Shown: in pieces, positions 19,870-30,451 of the stretch
How positions within the stretch are numbered: position 1 is the stretch's first letter
Layout: every line of letters starts with the position of its first letter
Assembly: GCA_023212725.1 (NCBI GenBank)
Contig: JALBYF010000103.1
Location: 1-41,992, forward strand
Direction of reading: 5' to 3'
DNA: 41,992 nucleotides
Origin: Tranzscheliella williamsii
Taxonomy: Eukaryota > Basidiomycota > Ustilaginomycetes > Ustilaginales > Ustilaginaceae
Program-made: the position numbers and the translations under genes
Notes under the pieces: model-generated
The model's input: the letters and a program-made list of their open reading frames with translations, nothing else
Databases searched by the model: none
Told to the model about the DNA's origin: nothing

Positions 19870-19902
19870 AACGCGTTTCCACAGGCGCGTTAAACCCTAG
19901 TG
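19870..19902 (-). repeat. Right terminal inverted repeat
   Basis: On the minus strand it starts CACTAGGGTT and shares ACGCG and TGGAAACGCGTTT with the left end at 18938–18970. It is directly followed by the AAT copy of the presumed target duplication. Confidence 0.75.
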
Positions 19903-19905
19903 AAT

Positions 19906-20491
19906 ACTATCCGTTTGTAGTTCATGGTCGAAGTCGAAAGGTTTAAAGATAAATTGCTCGGTGAGGTGAAGCTTTGGGGGCTTCGTCTCGTCTGAGTTTA
20001 TATACATGAAGTGGTAGCTAAGGTTTGGGGTGAGAAGTGAAGTTGAATATGTACATCGCATAGAACTTTCTTTGATGTGACGCATGGAAACTTTCGGGCA
20101 CAAGACTTGTTTTATCGTGCGAGAGGGGAAGTCGCAGCGTATGGCTTGCGAATTCTAACAGTTCTTACATCAGTCGAAATGGGGGTCCAAATTGTAACCT
20201 GTGAATCTAGTGTCACGCTGTTCGAGAAAGTCGAGATGAAAACCTTGAAACCACCTAATTGGATTTCACGAGAACGCTTTGTTAGATCAAGCAAGACAGT
20301 CGGTGCATACGGAAAACCCTGGTCTCGGGGAGACGGTCCCCGGATTTCTAAAAGTGAGGGCATGACTCCACCCCCATCATCTTTAGGGCAGAACCTACTT
20401 GTCTTGCTGTCGTTGGGTTTCCACCTCGACACTTCCACCAAGGCGGCCATTCAAAGCGAGATGAACTGGGCGCAGAGGTGCCCAAACGTGC
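19906..20491. other. Region between the transposon and the cluster regulator
   Basis: No gene is supported; the open frames here are short and without recognisable domains. It is the upstream region of the hybrid transcription factor, with the transposon about 590 bp from its ATG. A short hairpin-like stretch (GTCTCGGGGAGAC) occurs near 20323–20335. Confidence 0.5.
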
Positions 20492-23400
20492 ATGAGCGCC
20501 AACAACCAAGAAGCAACACCTGCGCTTGCGCGCAAGTACGTCTGCCCTGAGTGTGGGCGTGCGTTTGCGAGACAGGAGCATGTGGCTCGTCACCTGCTCT
20601 CGCATCGCAAGCAGGCTCCCTTTGTCTGCACCACATGTGGGCGTTCATTCGGTCGGAGAGACGCCATGAAGCGCCATCAGAAGATTCATCGACGCAGGCG
20701 AGTCGACTATACGTCTGCCGTTCAGGACGCTGCGGCGTCAGTTCCGAGGAGGCGGGCAGCTCTATTTCGGAGCAAGCAAGCATGTACTCGCTGCGCCAGG
20801 ATGAAGCTCAAATGCGACGGCGAGCACCCCTGCTCGCGATGCCACGACAAACCCGAAGGCACTTGCATCTATCGCAGCGCTTCGTTTGCTCAGGGCGCTG
20901 GCGACGACAATGCAGACTATGGCGGTTGTGTTGGGAGTCAACAAGGAGCTGATCGTGACGACGAGCCAGACGAAGACGAAGAAGACGACGACAGCGTAGA
21001 CGGGGATGAGGAGGATATTGAAGATGAGGAGGAAGATGGCGACGATGATGATGGCGACGCCCATGCCGAGCAAAATGGTGCGAACCATAGCGTAGATGAT
21101 GGCATTGAGAGGGAAGATGTCAGCCGGGCTCATGTTTTTCTTGGTTCGAACACGCCTCCTTCTTTTGCGCATACAACCGACCCTGACATGACTGCGTGGT
21201 CATACACCGCACAGAAGCAGCAGCAGCAGACGAGGGCTGACAGTCAAACGCAAAGTAGTTCTCCCTTGGTCATCGACCCCGCTCTGACGGACCTCAGCAC
21301 ATCCTTAGGAACGCCGTCACAACTTGTGGCATCCAAGGGAACGCCATCTCACACAGTCACCACTGCCTCTATGGATGGATGGCTAGGTCCAGAATATAGT
21401 CTCAATGTCAGTGTCCCCACCGATGATGCCATTGTGAGCTCCGCCTTCGACTGGCTATTCACCGAGGTCGAAGCTCCTGGCACAGTTTCTGATCCTTTCG
21501 TTTGGCCGTTCTCGCACGAGCCTGAGCCCGCCGACGAGCAAGCTACATACGTGCATTCTGACAATACACACCTGCCCACTGCCGACTCGGTACCACCGCC
21601 CAACCAAGATCATCACAACGTCGAGGAGGGCAGACCGAATGCGTTGGACGTGCTTAGCTCAGCTGCAATCGAAGCGCGGATGAACATGAATCCTGTCGAT
21701 CTACGCGGCCCTTCACGGCGCAATTCCATACCCGGAGCTCACGCACAACAATGGCCCAACTCTTGGTACCCGAGTGCTTCGGATCAACGCATGCACTTAA
21801 CCTCCTCGCTCGTCGAGGATATTAGTGAAGAGCTGGCCCTAGAAGAGAATAGTTACCAGATCCCTCCGCTGGACGAAAGCGTCAAGCGCAGGATGATCAA
21901 GGTCTGTCGGCTCACAGATCTTCCGCCACAAGATGCTCGTTTAGCCGAAGAGATGTTGAGCACAGTCAGCGTCCGAACATTTGATGTCATGGTTCAACTC
22001 TTCTTTGATTGCTTCAACCGGACACAGTACTCATTCATCCATCGAGCGACATTCGACTCGAGCTCGTGCAATGTTCTGCTTCTTTGTGCCATCTGCGCCG
22101 TCGGTACTACCTACTCTCGCCTGCCCAAGGCGGCCAATCTCGGCGGACTGCTCATCGAATTGACTCATCGTGCCATCGTGGCGACCACCCAGCGCGACAA
22201 CCTTCACGCTCGATCGGTGAGCCACATTCAAGCGCTGGTATTGACCTTCGTATACCTTACTATTTCTGGGAATCGACGAAATCTCGAGCACGGCGAGGCT
22301 GTTCGCAGTGCGACGGCGACAATGGTTCGGCGATTGAGGCTGCTTGAAGATGGCTCGCAGAGTGGCGACGATGTTTTGTCGCCGCAGAGTTGGTTTTCCT
22401 TTGTGGCTCAAGAGACAGGTCGCAGAACAGGGTGGGCCTTGTTCTGCGCTGATATGGAACTCTGCTCCAACTGGCGACTGCCGCCAGTGTTTGGACTGGA
22501 TGAACTCAAGGCGCCGCTGCCATGCTCGGACGGACGATGGGAAGCGATGGACGAGCAGAGCTTTCTGGCATGCCAGCAGGCACAGGGCACCTCGCCAGGT
22601 CCACTGCCGGAGCCTCCTCTGGATGTGCACCAGTGCCACCAGGCAATGCGATCGGGCACGCTAGCTTCAATATTGGCATGGCGACAATGCTCCAACTTTC
22701 AAGCTGCAGCTACGGCTCATTCAATCGCTCTACTTGCTATGTCAGCTGGATTGCTACAGGAGAGCTGCCTTCTCTTCGATGAAGCTAGGCTCATTGCTGA
22801 TCGGTTGCGAGCTTTTCTGAGAGCAGAGCTTGATCGTGACAAGAACGTGAGCGCAGGCCTCGGAATGAGCACACGGGCGGCACCAACGTTGCCAGACACG
22901 CTCGAAGTGCTTCTTCGCTTCTGCCTCTTGCGCATGACATGTTCCCTCTCCGACCTTCAGGCCATGGGAGGCCGACGAGGTAGATGCGAAGCAGAAAGAT
23001 CGCGGTCGCGAGTGATCGAAACGTTGAGCTCGCTTGGCCCGCTGAAGGCGGTACAAACGGCCATGGACGCGGGACGTATCATCCATCTTATCCGACAAGG
23101 ACGTGCCAAAGGCGCCACTGCGTGCGGTGTCACCAGCCTGTACTACGCTGCGGTAACCTTGCATGCGTTTGCTATGCATTGGGGCCAGTCAGGCCAGCAA
23201 TCTTTTGCAAGGGACCGCAGTCTCATCCTGTTGACGACTGGGCCTGGCGTGTGTAGGATCGACGGCGAAGAAGTAGTCAGCGTCCATCGCTTGAACGCCG
23301 ATAACGCTGCCGGTTCGGCGCCACTGACACCGCCGCCAGCATTGACCAGGATCGTGTTGTTGGGCGTCGGTGACTTGAGCTCGCAAGAAGCACCTAGACG

Positions 23401-23518
23401 GACGCTACAGGTCGCCGCCAAGCTGCTCTTCAAAACTCAGTCGGACGATCCATCGTTTGAATTGGCAAAGATTCTGGGTTCTGTTCTCACTGACATGTCC
23501 AAGCTATGTAAGACCTAG
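20492..23518 (+). CDS. Hybrid C2H2 + Zn2Cys6 transcription factor, probable cluster regulator
   Basis: An intron-free 1008-codon frame. Two tandem C2H2 fingers (Cys18/21–His34/38 and Cys46/49–His62/66) carry recognition helices ARQEHVARH and GRRDAMKRH, closely resembling yeast ADR1. They are followed by a binuclear cluster with Cys98, 101, 108, 114, 117 and 125 (CX2CX6CX5CX2CX7C). A strongly acidic stretch at about 150–190 could act as an activation region. The part from ~500 on matches the Fungal_trans (PF04082) domain: FFDCFNRTQYSFIHRATFD, then a helical YLTISGNRRNLEHGEA segment. It is nuclear by role. The gene stands at the left border of the catabolic-type cluster and is the obvious pathway-specific regulator. 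Finger residues R/H/R and R/A/R predict a GNGGGG-like target, matching the GTGGGG sites in neighbouring promoters. That link is inference. Confidence 0.9.
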   Translation: MSANNQEATPALARKYVCPECGRAFARQEHVARHLLSHRKQAPFVCTTCGRSFGRRDAMKRHQKIHRRRRVDYTSAVQDAAASVPRRRAALFRSKQACTRCARMKLKCDGEHPCSRCHDKPEGTCIYRSASFAQGAGDDNADYGGCVGSQQGADRDDEPDEDEEDDDSVDGDEEDIEDEEEDGDDDDGDAHAEQNGANHSVDDGIEREDVSRAHVFLGSNTPPSFAHTTDPDMTAWSYTAQKQQQQTRADSQTQSSSPLVIDPALTDLSTSLGTPSQLVASKGTPSHTVTTASMDGWLGPEYSLNVSVPTDDAIVSSAFDWLFTEVEAPGTVSDPFVWPFSHEPEPADEQATYVHSDNTHLPTADSVPPPNQDHHNVEEGRPNALDVLSSAAIEARMNMNPVDLRGPSRRNSIPGAHAQQWPNSWYPSASDQRMHLTSSLVEDISEELALEENSYQIPPLDESVKRRMIKVCRLTDLPPQDARLAEEMLSTVSVRTFDVMVQLFFDCFNRTQYSFIHRATFDSSSCNVLLLCAICAVGTTYSRLPKAANLGGLLIELTHRAIVATTQRDNLHARSVSHIQALVLTFVYLTISGNRRNLEHGEAVRSATATMVRRLRLLEDGSQSGDDVLSPQSWFSFVAQETGRRTGWALFCADMELCSNWRLPPVFGLDELKAPLPCSDGRWEAMDEQSFLACQQAQGTSPGPLPEPPLDVHQCHQAMRSGTLASILAWRQCSNFQAAATAHSIALLAMSAGLLQESCLLFDEARLIADRLRAFLRAELDRDKNVSAGLGMSTRAAPTLPDTLEVLLRFCLLRMTCSLSDLQAMGGRRGRCEAERSRSRVIETLSSLGPLKAVQTAMDAGRIIHLIRQGRAKGATACGVTSLYYAAVTLHAFAMHWGQSGQQSFARDRSLILLTTGPGVCRIDGEEVVSVHRLNADNAAGSAPLTPPPALTRIVLLGVGDLSSQEAPRRTLQVAAKLLFKTQSDDPSFELAKILGSVLTDMSKLCKT

Positions 23519-24838
23519 TTGCTGTGATGTACGCTCGTCGGGTTGTTGTCACACTTCACATGGGCCGCTTTAGCTTATATTTGGCAAGATTCAAACACTC
23601 TAAGGTCGTACTACTGTAATGAGAAGAACGGTACAGGGAAGATGCTCAGATTTGATTTGAGTCGCACGGGTTTGGTAGCATACAGTACTCTGTGGCATAC
23701 CAGAAGGGGGGGCGCACGTCACAGTCCGCGGAGTTCTCCGTACCACGAAGGTTCGCAAGGACCCTGCCAGATCGCGATGGCGAGATGTGCGGGCTGAACG
23801 CGCCCTCGATGTGTTCGTTTTCTATAACGGTCGTGGTTCATGGCGCTGACGATGAGCGCGCGGACAAGAGGAAGGCCGAACAGGAGAGGGCCATCATGGC
23901 AGACCTTCGCTACGGAGCAGATACATGACCGCTCAGTTCGGTTTTGATGGCCGATGTAGGCTTTTTCATTGGACACATTGTCATTGCAGTCGATGATATA
24001 GACTCGGTACCTGCACCTCTGGACCCTTGGCGACTACAGTCACGAAGTAGAACCATAGCGAACCCCAAAAAACAAGTGGGACAGAGACTTTCTGCGGGCC
24101 AAGGCAAAATGATGTTTCCGAATTTTGGACAGGCACCAGCGCTCTGCCCGCCATCGTGTGTGCATCGATACTATCAGTCCAGCAGACCAGCCATAGCCTT
24201 GCCTGCAGCCTGGATCATAAGGCTCCCAACGCCAATGTCCGGGTCACCAGGGTCAACAGATGAGCACCACATGTATAGGCTGCCATCAAGAAGTTAATCA
24301 TCTTGCATGTGGGGTAAAGGCTCTCACAATTGCCGGCTTAGCTTTCAACTCCGCAAAGTCGGTGCGGAGTTGGACAGGCTGCTTGTCTGCTTTGAATTAT
24401 TGCACACAAAAATAGATTTTTCCGATGCAGACGGCTTGGGGTGTTCGGGTGACGGTGGGGTAGGGAGCACACTGGCGCGCCGTAACAGACAATACCGCGC
24501 GAATCTTGTCAGATTGACTTTCTAGTAACGCGCGGTGGCTCTGTTATGTTCGGTGCGGACACTGGTCTGGTACCCGGAGGGCTTGCCATTTCGGTGTGTT
24601 TCCCCATGTGAAGGGCTCCGGACAGAACACAGAGAGCTTTCGCTTAGAGCCTTGAATGCCAGCCTCCCACATCTGGACATCCGGGGCCCCGTCTTTCGGG
24701 ATCGTGGAGCGCTTTGAGATGAGTGGTACATAAGGATGGCTTGCGCGTATCACAAACAAGCAGAGACAGGAAATCTTGCACTCTCCCACTCTCCCATTAT
24801 ATTTACACTGAACGCTTTGTCCCCATCTCGTGCCAACC
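23519..24838. promoter_or_regulatory. Intergenic region with MFS-transporter promoter
   Basis: No gene is supported in this 1.3-kb stretch. The distal promoter of the transporter holds GTGGGGTAA (24309–24317), CACAATTGCCGG (24325–24336) and a perfect 8-bp inverted repeat (24347–24371). A TATA-like TTATATTTA lies near 24797, about 40 bp before the ATG. Confidence 0.55.
24309..24371 (+). promoter_or_regulatory. Composite regulatory site: GTGGGGTAA, CACAATTGCCGG and AACTCCGC–N9–GCGGAGTT
   Basis: Within 63 bp lie a GTGGGGTAA motif, a 12-mer that recurs in the 36.7-kb promoter, and a perfect inverted repeat (arms 24347–24354 and 24364–24371, 9-nt spacer). The inverted repeat places CCG and CGG 11 bases apart, the kind of paired triplet bound by Zn2Cys6 dimers. 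A regulator with both C2H2 and Zn2Cys6 domains is encoded next door. Function is inferred. Confidence 0.45.
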
Positions 24839-26744
24839 ATGGCGGCCAACACGCTTTCATCCAACCACCCAGAGAATGTCAATTACGACGAATCACTTGC
24901 CTCTCGCCGCTATCTTCGCCCTGGCGAACATATCGACGGTGCTAGCGAGACGAAGGACGAAATCAATATGACACTAACCAGGATCACCAACCTCGGCTCT
25001 GGGGCCGGTACGGTACAGAATTATGCCGACAACGGCAACACTATCCTCTACCCCATTCCGACCGATGATCCGTGAGTGGCTAGCCTGTCTGGTTGGTTGT
25101 CTTCTGGCATCGTCCATTGACGGACACGTGTTCTTATTTGGTGTACCTTGCAGAAACGATCCCCTCAATTGGTCTCAAGCCTTCAAGTGGTATCTCACCT
25201 GTCTGGTGTGCTTGGCAGCCTTTTTGAGCAATTTGACAACTGCAGGACCAAGTATTGCCATCATGAACACCGCAACCGAGTGAGTTTGGTAGATGCGGAT
25301 CTTTTGCTAGACCGGCAAGCACTGATACTATTGGCCTCGTCAAATATTTTTCGTCAGCTTCAAAGTGCCGCTCACAAAGACTGCATACCTCTATTCCTGC
25401 GCCGCACTGATGCAAGGCATGTCAATGTTCTTCTGGTCGCCTTTAGTCACGAAGTTCGGCCGTCGACCGCTTTACTTGGTCTCTTTCGTGCTCTACTGTG
25501 TCTTCACACTGGCCGCCGGCTGGTGCAAATCGTGGGGTTCTCAACTTGCGGTGCGAATGCTTGTGAGTGGCCAGGACAGGCGTTCGCTTACAACCATCAC
25601 ATCCACTAACATGACTTTCTTAATCGAACTATAAAAGCTTGCTTCCGCTTCGGGCTGCGGCGAGCTCTTGGGCCCCATCACCATCAATGACATTTGGTTT
25701 TTGCACGAGAGATCCACGCCAATGGCTATCTATCAGTCCTTCCTGTCAGTCGGTGTCGCCTTTGGCTTACTCATTGACGGCTTCATCACAACCAATCTCG
25801 ACTGGAGGTACATCTATTGGATCACTGGCGCCATGATTGGCTCCATCACTATCCTCGTCATCTTTACCTTCCCGGAAACTGCCTTCCAAAGACCACCACT
25901 TGCTCAAGTACACCTCGAAGATCGCCCGGCCCTCGACATGTCCAAGAAAAAGAGCTACCTGAGTTCTCTCAGCCTCTACACACCAAACATCGGCACAAGC
26001 GAGAGCCTGTTCAGGTTGGCCTACCGCCCCTTTCTGGCCATCGCCTATCCTGCGGTCCTCTGGGCAGCGCTTTGCTATTCAGCTACCATTGGATTCCTCG
26101 TTGCCGTGACCACCAACGTGGCCATTGCTTATGGTGAAGCCTACCATTTCGGACCTTCGTTGGTCGGCTCGTGCTTCACTGCGGGCATAATCGGCAGCAT
26201 CATCGGTATCGCCGTTGGCGGTCACTTGAGCAACTTTATCAGCGCACGCTCAGCCAAGAAGAACGGTGGTATCCGTGAGCCAGAGATGCGACTACCTGCC
26301 TTGATCCCTTCCTTGATCACAGCTCCTCTGGCATTGGTGCTGTACGGCGTGGGCATTCAGCACCACTTGCACTGGATCGTGCCGACGATTGGTCTGGGTC
26401 TGCTCAACTTCTCCCTCGTCAGCGGCACCAATGTGGCCATGGTGTACGCCATTGACTGCTACAAGCCAATCACAAGCGAAATCGTCACTTCTGTGTTCGG
26501 CTACAAGGCAGCTGTTAGTTTCCTGCTGTCATTCTACACGAACCAGTGGGTGGATTCTGAAGGCTATCAGAATGCATTTGGGGAGATGGCAGGCATTTCT
26601 GCCATCGTCATGGTCTTTGTTTTGGTCTTCTACTTCTATGGCAAACACATCCGCCTAGCTAGCTTGGAGTGGACCTTCATCAAGCGCTATTTAGCATGGC
26701 ACGAGGACCGCGATGACGCTGTTCTGGCCGATGAACACGACTAG
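24839..26744 (+). CDS. MFS transporter (DHA1-like), four exons
   Basis: Exons 24839–25071, 25154–25279, 25358–25562 and 25638–26744 give 556 residues. The three introns (82, 78, 75 bp) all begin GTGAGT and end CAG, CAG and AAG, and their removal keeps phase and restores family motifs. The start is the ATG in ACCATGG. After a polar N-terminus comes NDPLNWSQAFKWY, typical of fungal DHA1-type major facilitators, then about 12 membrane spans. The motif-A loop TKFGRRPLYLVS follows span 2, and GELLGPITINDIWFLHER is the conserved span-5 region of this group. Plasma-membrane location is likely. In the cluster it could import the pathway substrate or export a product or toxic intermediate; the sequence does not decide. 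The proximal promoter carries a cluster-type GTGGGGTAA site ~520 bp upstream. Confidence 0.88.
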
Positions 26745-27222
26745 GATACCCGCCTCTTTCTCATTAGCGGTGTCTCTCCTTCTCCCTTTTTCTGCCCCGT
26801 CTTCCAATCCTTCATCACCAAGCTTGCCCCACAGACCGCTTTGAATTCATGGTGAATAATGAAAGTCGCGCGAGAGGGATATTCGACACTTACATGCTAT
26901 GTACTGTACTTTGTGAGACCACCAAGGCCTCTTGGAGATGGGTAGCGCTAATCAGGCATCTGAAGCCTGCGGCCATCCAACAGACAGGTGCTCAATCATT
27001 GCTCACAACAACATCACAGGCTCTGCATGTTGTTCGTCATTCACACTATATGTTAACTTAGGTCATTGGTGGCAAAATTGAATTAAAAAGGTCGCTAATC
27101 GGGAAACCGGGTCGGGTTAGCGAATTCGCGGGTCGATGAATCATTCCCCCTTGATCATTTCAGAAATGAAAAAGTGCCACCTGCCTGCATGATACATCCA
27201 GATCGCAGACACACATACCAGA
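26745..27222. other. Convergent 3' intergenic region
   Basis: This lies between the 3' ends of the MFS gene (+) and the FAD monooxygenase gene (−). No gene is seen. It contains small palindromes (GCGAATTCGC at 27120–27129; TCATTTC-A-GAAATGA at 27155–27169), which may relate to transcript ends but are too short to call. Confidence 0.4.
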
Positions 27223-28865
27223 TCAGCTGGCTATAGCCGCGGCGACAGTTGCTCTAAGGAGAGCATCGCTGGTGGTAACAGGGTTGCTGGCGTCATCGGC
27301 CTTCTCGTCTGCGGCCTCGCCCGCCTCAATGGCCTCTGCATACTCCCGAGCTCCTTTGTATCGGAAGAGGTAGTCGGAAAACTGCATCGGGTTGAGTGCT
27401 GGAATTGCGGTTTGGCCTTCGACTCGCTTACCCAAGGCCTGCTCTCTGCTACGCTCTTGGCAAACTGTCGCTCGCTCGTAGCGCAGCTTGAACGCCCTGT
27501 TCAGCGCGGCATTGACCTGTGCTGCCTCGCTGCTGCACGATTCGAGGCAGAAGCCGAGCATTTCGGCGTCCTCGATGGCCTGTGAGCCACCTTGGCCAAG
27601 GTGGGGTAACATGGGGTGGGCAGCATCACCAATAAGGATGGCTCTGCCCTTACTCCAGTGAGGCAGAGGATCCTGATCTCGCAGCTGCCAAAGGCCACAA
27701 CCTTCCGCGTACGAAAGCAAGCGCTGAAGATGCGGTGCAAACGAGCTGAAGGCCTGAACGAGCTCAGCAACCTCGCCCGGGGCATACCAACTCTCCTCCG
27801 ACTTTTCGCCGAGGCCTGCGTCAGGGATAAGAGCGACGATGTTGAGGAATTCCTGACCCTCGACTCGGCAGCTATACACGACTAGCTTGCGGTCTTGGCC
27901 TAAGAAGATTGACAATCCGGTGGGATGAAGTAAGGACGCAAGTTCAGCATCGGCCGCCACCCGCTCAGCAGGCACCAGCAGCCGATAGGCTGAGTGTCCA
28001 CTGGGCTTAGCCACTGTCTGCCCTCCCAAGACTGCACAGCGCACTGTCGACTTAATGCCGTCAGCGCCGATAATAACATCCGCTCTGAGAACGTCGCCGG
28101 TCTCGAGGGTGACTATGCCTTCGATAGGGTCCTGCAGAACGAATAGTCCGATCAGTAAAGTTGTGGACAACATGCGGTCTTGCGTGGATGGACCAGCTAA
28201 CTCACCATGCTGCTAACGCGTGCGCCAGTAAGAATCTTGGGAGGCTTGCCTGGGAGAGACGCTTCGCTCGATATGGCGACGCGAAGAAGCTCTTTGTGAA
28301 GCGTAACTCGATGCTGTCGGGAGGGATAATCAAGCTTCAGCAGACGATTTACGTGAGGCGCCTATCGAACCAAGACACTCACATTGAGCAGCCAGGGCGA
28401 ACCAAACTCTTTCTGAGCGTCGATGAGCCGTACCATCTGAATGCTGCCATGGTGATCGGCTTCCCGTAGCTGGCGAGAAAGGAGCGTTAATTGCCATCTC
28501 CGTCGCCTGTCTAAACTTTTGGACTTCACTCACGATGTTCAAGTGAGGACTATCGTCCAACTCACAGCCCCAACCTAGTACTAACCGCGAAGCATTCGGA
28601 CCGAGACTAGCAAGGGGCGAAAATGTCAGTCGTTGCAGGTGTCGACCGAAGCGCCGGCTTCAGAAACCCACTGGATAGCTGCGCCTGTCTCGGTTTTCAT
28701 GCGCGTTTGCTCAAGAATCTGATCCGTGAAGGTGGTTTCAGCTGTGGTTTATGGTAGACAACGACACAGCGCTATACTCACCGTTACATTGTGATTGGGC
28801 CGAAGGGCTCGTGCCGCGGCCAGTCCGGCGATGCCTGCGCCTACGATGATAATGTCGAGCGCCAT
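27223..28865 (-). CDS. FAD-dependent monooxygenase, salicylate-hydroxylase-like, six exons
   Basis: Minus-strand exons are 28865–28782, 28718–28672, 28606–28534, 28469–28383, 28313–28206 and 28131–27223, giving 435 residues. All five introns are 63–74 bp with GT–AG ends, and every junction keeps phase. Exon joining rebuilds AAIHLGPNASRLV, a hallmark stretch. The FAD motif GAGIAGL lies at residues 9–15, the DG motif (IIGADGIKSTVR) around Asp157 and the GD motif (AILIGDAAHPMLPHLGQGG) at Gly301–Asp302. Length and motifs match class A flavin hydroxylases such as salicylate 1-hydroxylase, which hydroxylate aromatic acids with NAD(P)H and O2, in some cases with decarboxylation. It is divergent from the ring-cleavage dioxygenase gene at 29302 and shares a promoter with GTGGGG sites. 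It probably supplies a catechol-type substrate to that enzyme. Confidence 0.9.
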
Positions 28866-29301
28866 ACTGAGCAGGTTTTACTGCCACGTTCTGGAAAATA
28901 CAAGGCGAAGTCTCTAGTGATGGCGTAGCCCAAGTTATAAACACCACATAAATATTGGTTGGCTCCCGCTCATCTTCAAGGCCACCACCGCTGTGGGGTA
29001 GACCGAAAAGCTTGCCGGCCTTGTGGGGCCGTGTTAGGCCCAGGCTCAAGCCCCTCACCAAGCGAAAACCGCGTTGGTGAAGCACTGCGATTTTCGAATC
29101 AATTAGTCACTGCAAAGCTAGCCACCGTCGGCTTGCTCCAGACCCGTGTGGGGGATACCTCTTGATAAAGCCGAGAAAACCACTGGCTGTGATCAGGGTC
29201 GAGGGCTCGTTCGTTGGCTTCAAGTGACATCCTCTCGTCGTTTCGCTCAAAGGATACCATCTCACAGCAGCAAAAAGCACCGACACGAATAGAACGATAC
29301 C
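28866..29301. promoter_or_regulatory. Divergent promoter of monooxygenase and dioxygenase with two GTGGGG sites
   Basis: A 436-bp gap with no gene. It contains GTGGGGTA at 28993–29000, preceded by CCGCT, and GTGGGG at 29023–29028, followed by CCGTGTTAGGCC. Both are about 130–160 bp from the monooxygenase start. The same GTGGGG…TTAGGCC arrangement appears in the cupin promoter at 32445. Confidence 0.45.
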
Positions 29302-30330
29302 ATGCCAAGTTCAGTAACGGCCGATATGGTCGAATACCCGGTCTTTTTCTTCTCGCATGGCAGCACCATGATGCTGGGCGAACCGTCTGCACCTGCAGCT
29401 TACTGGGAACAGGTGGGCCGACTTGCCCTCGAACAGGGCGTGGAGCGAGTGCTCATGATGGGTGCTCACTGGCACGTCGATGGCAATCACTTTGAGGTGG
29501 CCACCAATCCGGACCCTCCCAAGCAGCCCGTAGCATGGGTCGACCCCAAGAAATACATCAACCTCAACGTCAATTACGATGTCGAATTTGCCCATCATGT
29601 TATCGGCGAGCTGAATGACGCCGGCATCGATGCGAGGCCGTGCGATAAATTTGAGATCATTCATGACACCTTTCTGATCCGTGAGTCGCTGACACGTAAT
29701 TGAAGTCGACCTTCCTGCCAATGTTCTAAGTTTCACCTTTGTCTTCTTTTTTTCTTCGCCTCTGCTTGCACAGTCAAGTGGATGTTCCCTCGAGGCAAGA
29801 GTCTGCCCTTAACCATCGTCAGCTCTAATGCTCACTTTCAGCCACACGAGCATGTACGCGTAGGGATGGCACTTCGCCATCTGCGCCGACATCGATGCTT
29901 GCTCATAGGCTCGGGCGGGGCGGTGCACAACCTCTACCGCAACAGCTTCTATTCGGCCGTGCTCTACAGGGACAACTTCGCACAAGAGCGCATGCCAGAG
30001 CAGTGGGCTTTAGACTTCGGACAAGCAGTCACGGATGCCGTCCGATTGAATAGCGGACCGGATCTGCGCAAGTCGATGACCAGGCTGATGAGCCACCCGC
30101 AGTACCGAGATGCGCACGGAACAGACGACCATTTTATGCCTGCGCTCTTCTGTGCAGGCGCAGCTGGCGCATCCGAAGACGCTGGCAAGCCCAACTTTGC
30201 CGGTGCAGAATGCTGGGAATTGCTCAACATGCGCAACACGCAGTACCAGTTCGGAGAGTGGCCCTACGAGCCCCGAGTCACGGAGGTACCAGAGCCCAAA
30301 AAAGCAGGCATGCCTGTCCCGCTTGTCTGA
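29302..30330 (+). CDS. Class III extradiol ring-cleavage dioxygenase (LigB / DODA type), two exons
   Basis: Exons 29302–29680 and 29774–30330 (93-bp intron GTGAGT…CACAG, phase 1) give 311 residues. The family opens catechol-type rings next to the hydroxyls using a metal and O2, as in 4,5-DOPA extradiol dioxygenase. Visible signatures are FFSHGSTMM with metal-ligand candidate His19, MMGAHWH with His56 (typical SAHW position), PHEHVRVGMAL with His153 at the catalytic-base position, and DDHFMPALFCAGAAG with His246 as third ligand. The splice restores the LKWMFP segment typical of the family. It is cytosolic, with no signal peptide. It is divergent from the FAD hydroxylase at 27223–28865; hydroxylation followed by extradiol cleavage is the likely core of the pathway. 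Whether the natural substrate is a catechol, a DOPA-like or another dihydroxylated ring is not known. Confidence 0.9.
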
Positions 30331-30451
30331 TCACATTCAGCAGCAGATGTCCCCTTCATTATCGCTCTTCACTCAACGTGCGCTTACGACCTTCAATTTA
30401 ATCAACATGACATTACTTATGAATTTGTACTTATGTGCAGACCATCGCTTC

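Larger units (their letters stand above)
18938..19902. mobile_element. Non-autonomous CACTA-like transposon (965 bp) with TIRs
   Basis: The left end (18938) begins CACTAGGGTT and the right end (19902), read on the opposite strand, begins with the same ten bases. The similarity continues imperfectly for about 33 bp, including TGGAAACGCGTTT on both sides. The flanks both read AAT (18935–18937 and 19903–19905), consistent with a 3-bp target duplication. CACTA ends and 3-bp duplications are hallmarks of the CACTA (EnSpm) superfamily. About 150 bp at each end are packed with short direct and inverted repeats (GGAAACGC, GTGGAAACGCAGTG, TGGAATCACxG variants), as in CACTA subterminal regions that bind transposase. 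The interior has no transposase frame, so it would need help in trans. Superfamily assignment is from end structure only. Confidence 0.7.

Noticed and set aside
20077..20550. 157-codon plus-strand frame upstream of the hybrid regulator
   Set aside because: It overlaps the well-supported start of the zinc-finger gene in another frame and has no domain.
27601..27610. GTGGGGTAAC as another regulatory site
   Set aside because: It lies in exon 6 of the FAD monooxygenase, in the codons of the conserved GD-motif region, so it is explained by coding sequence.
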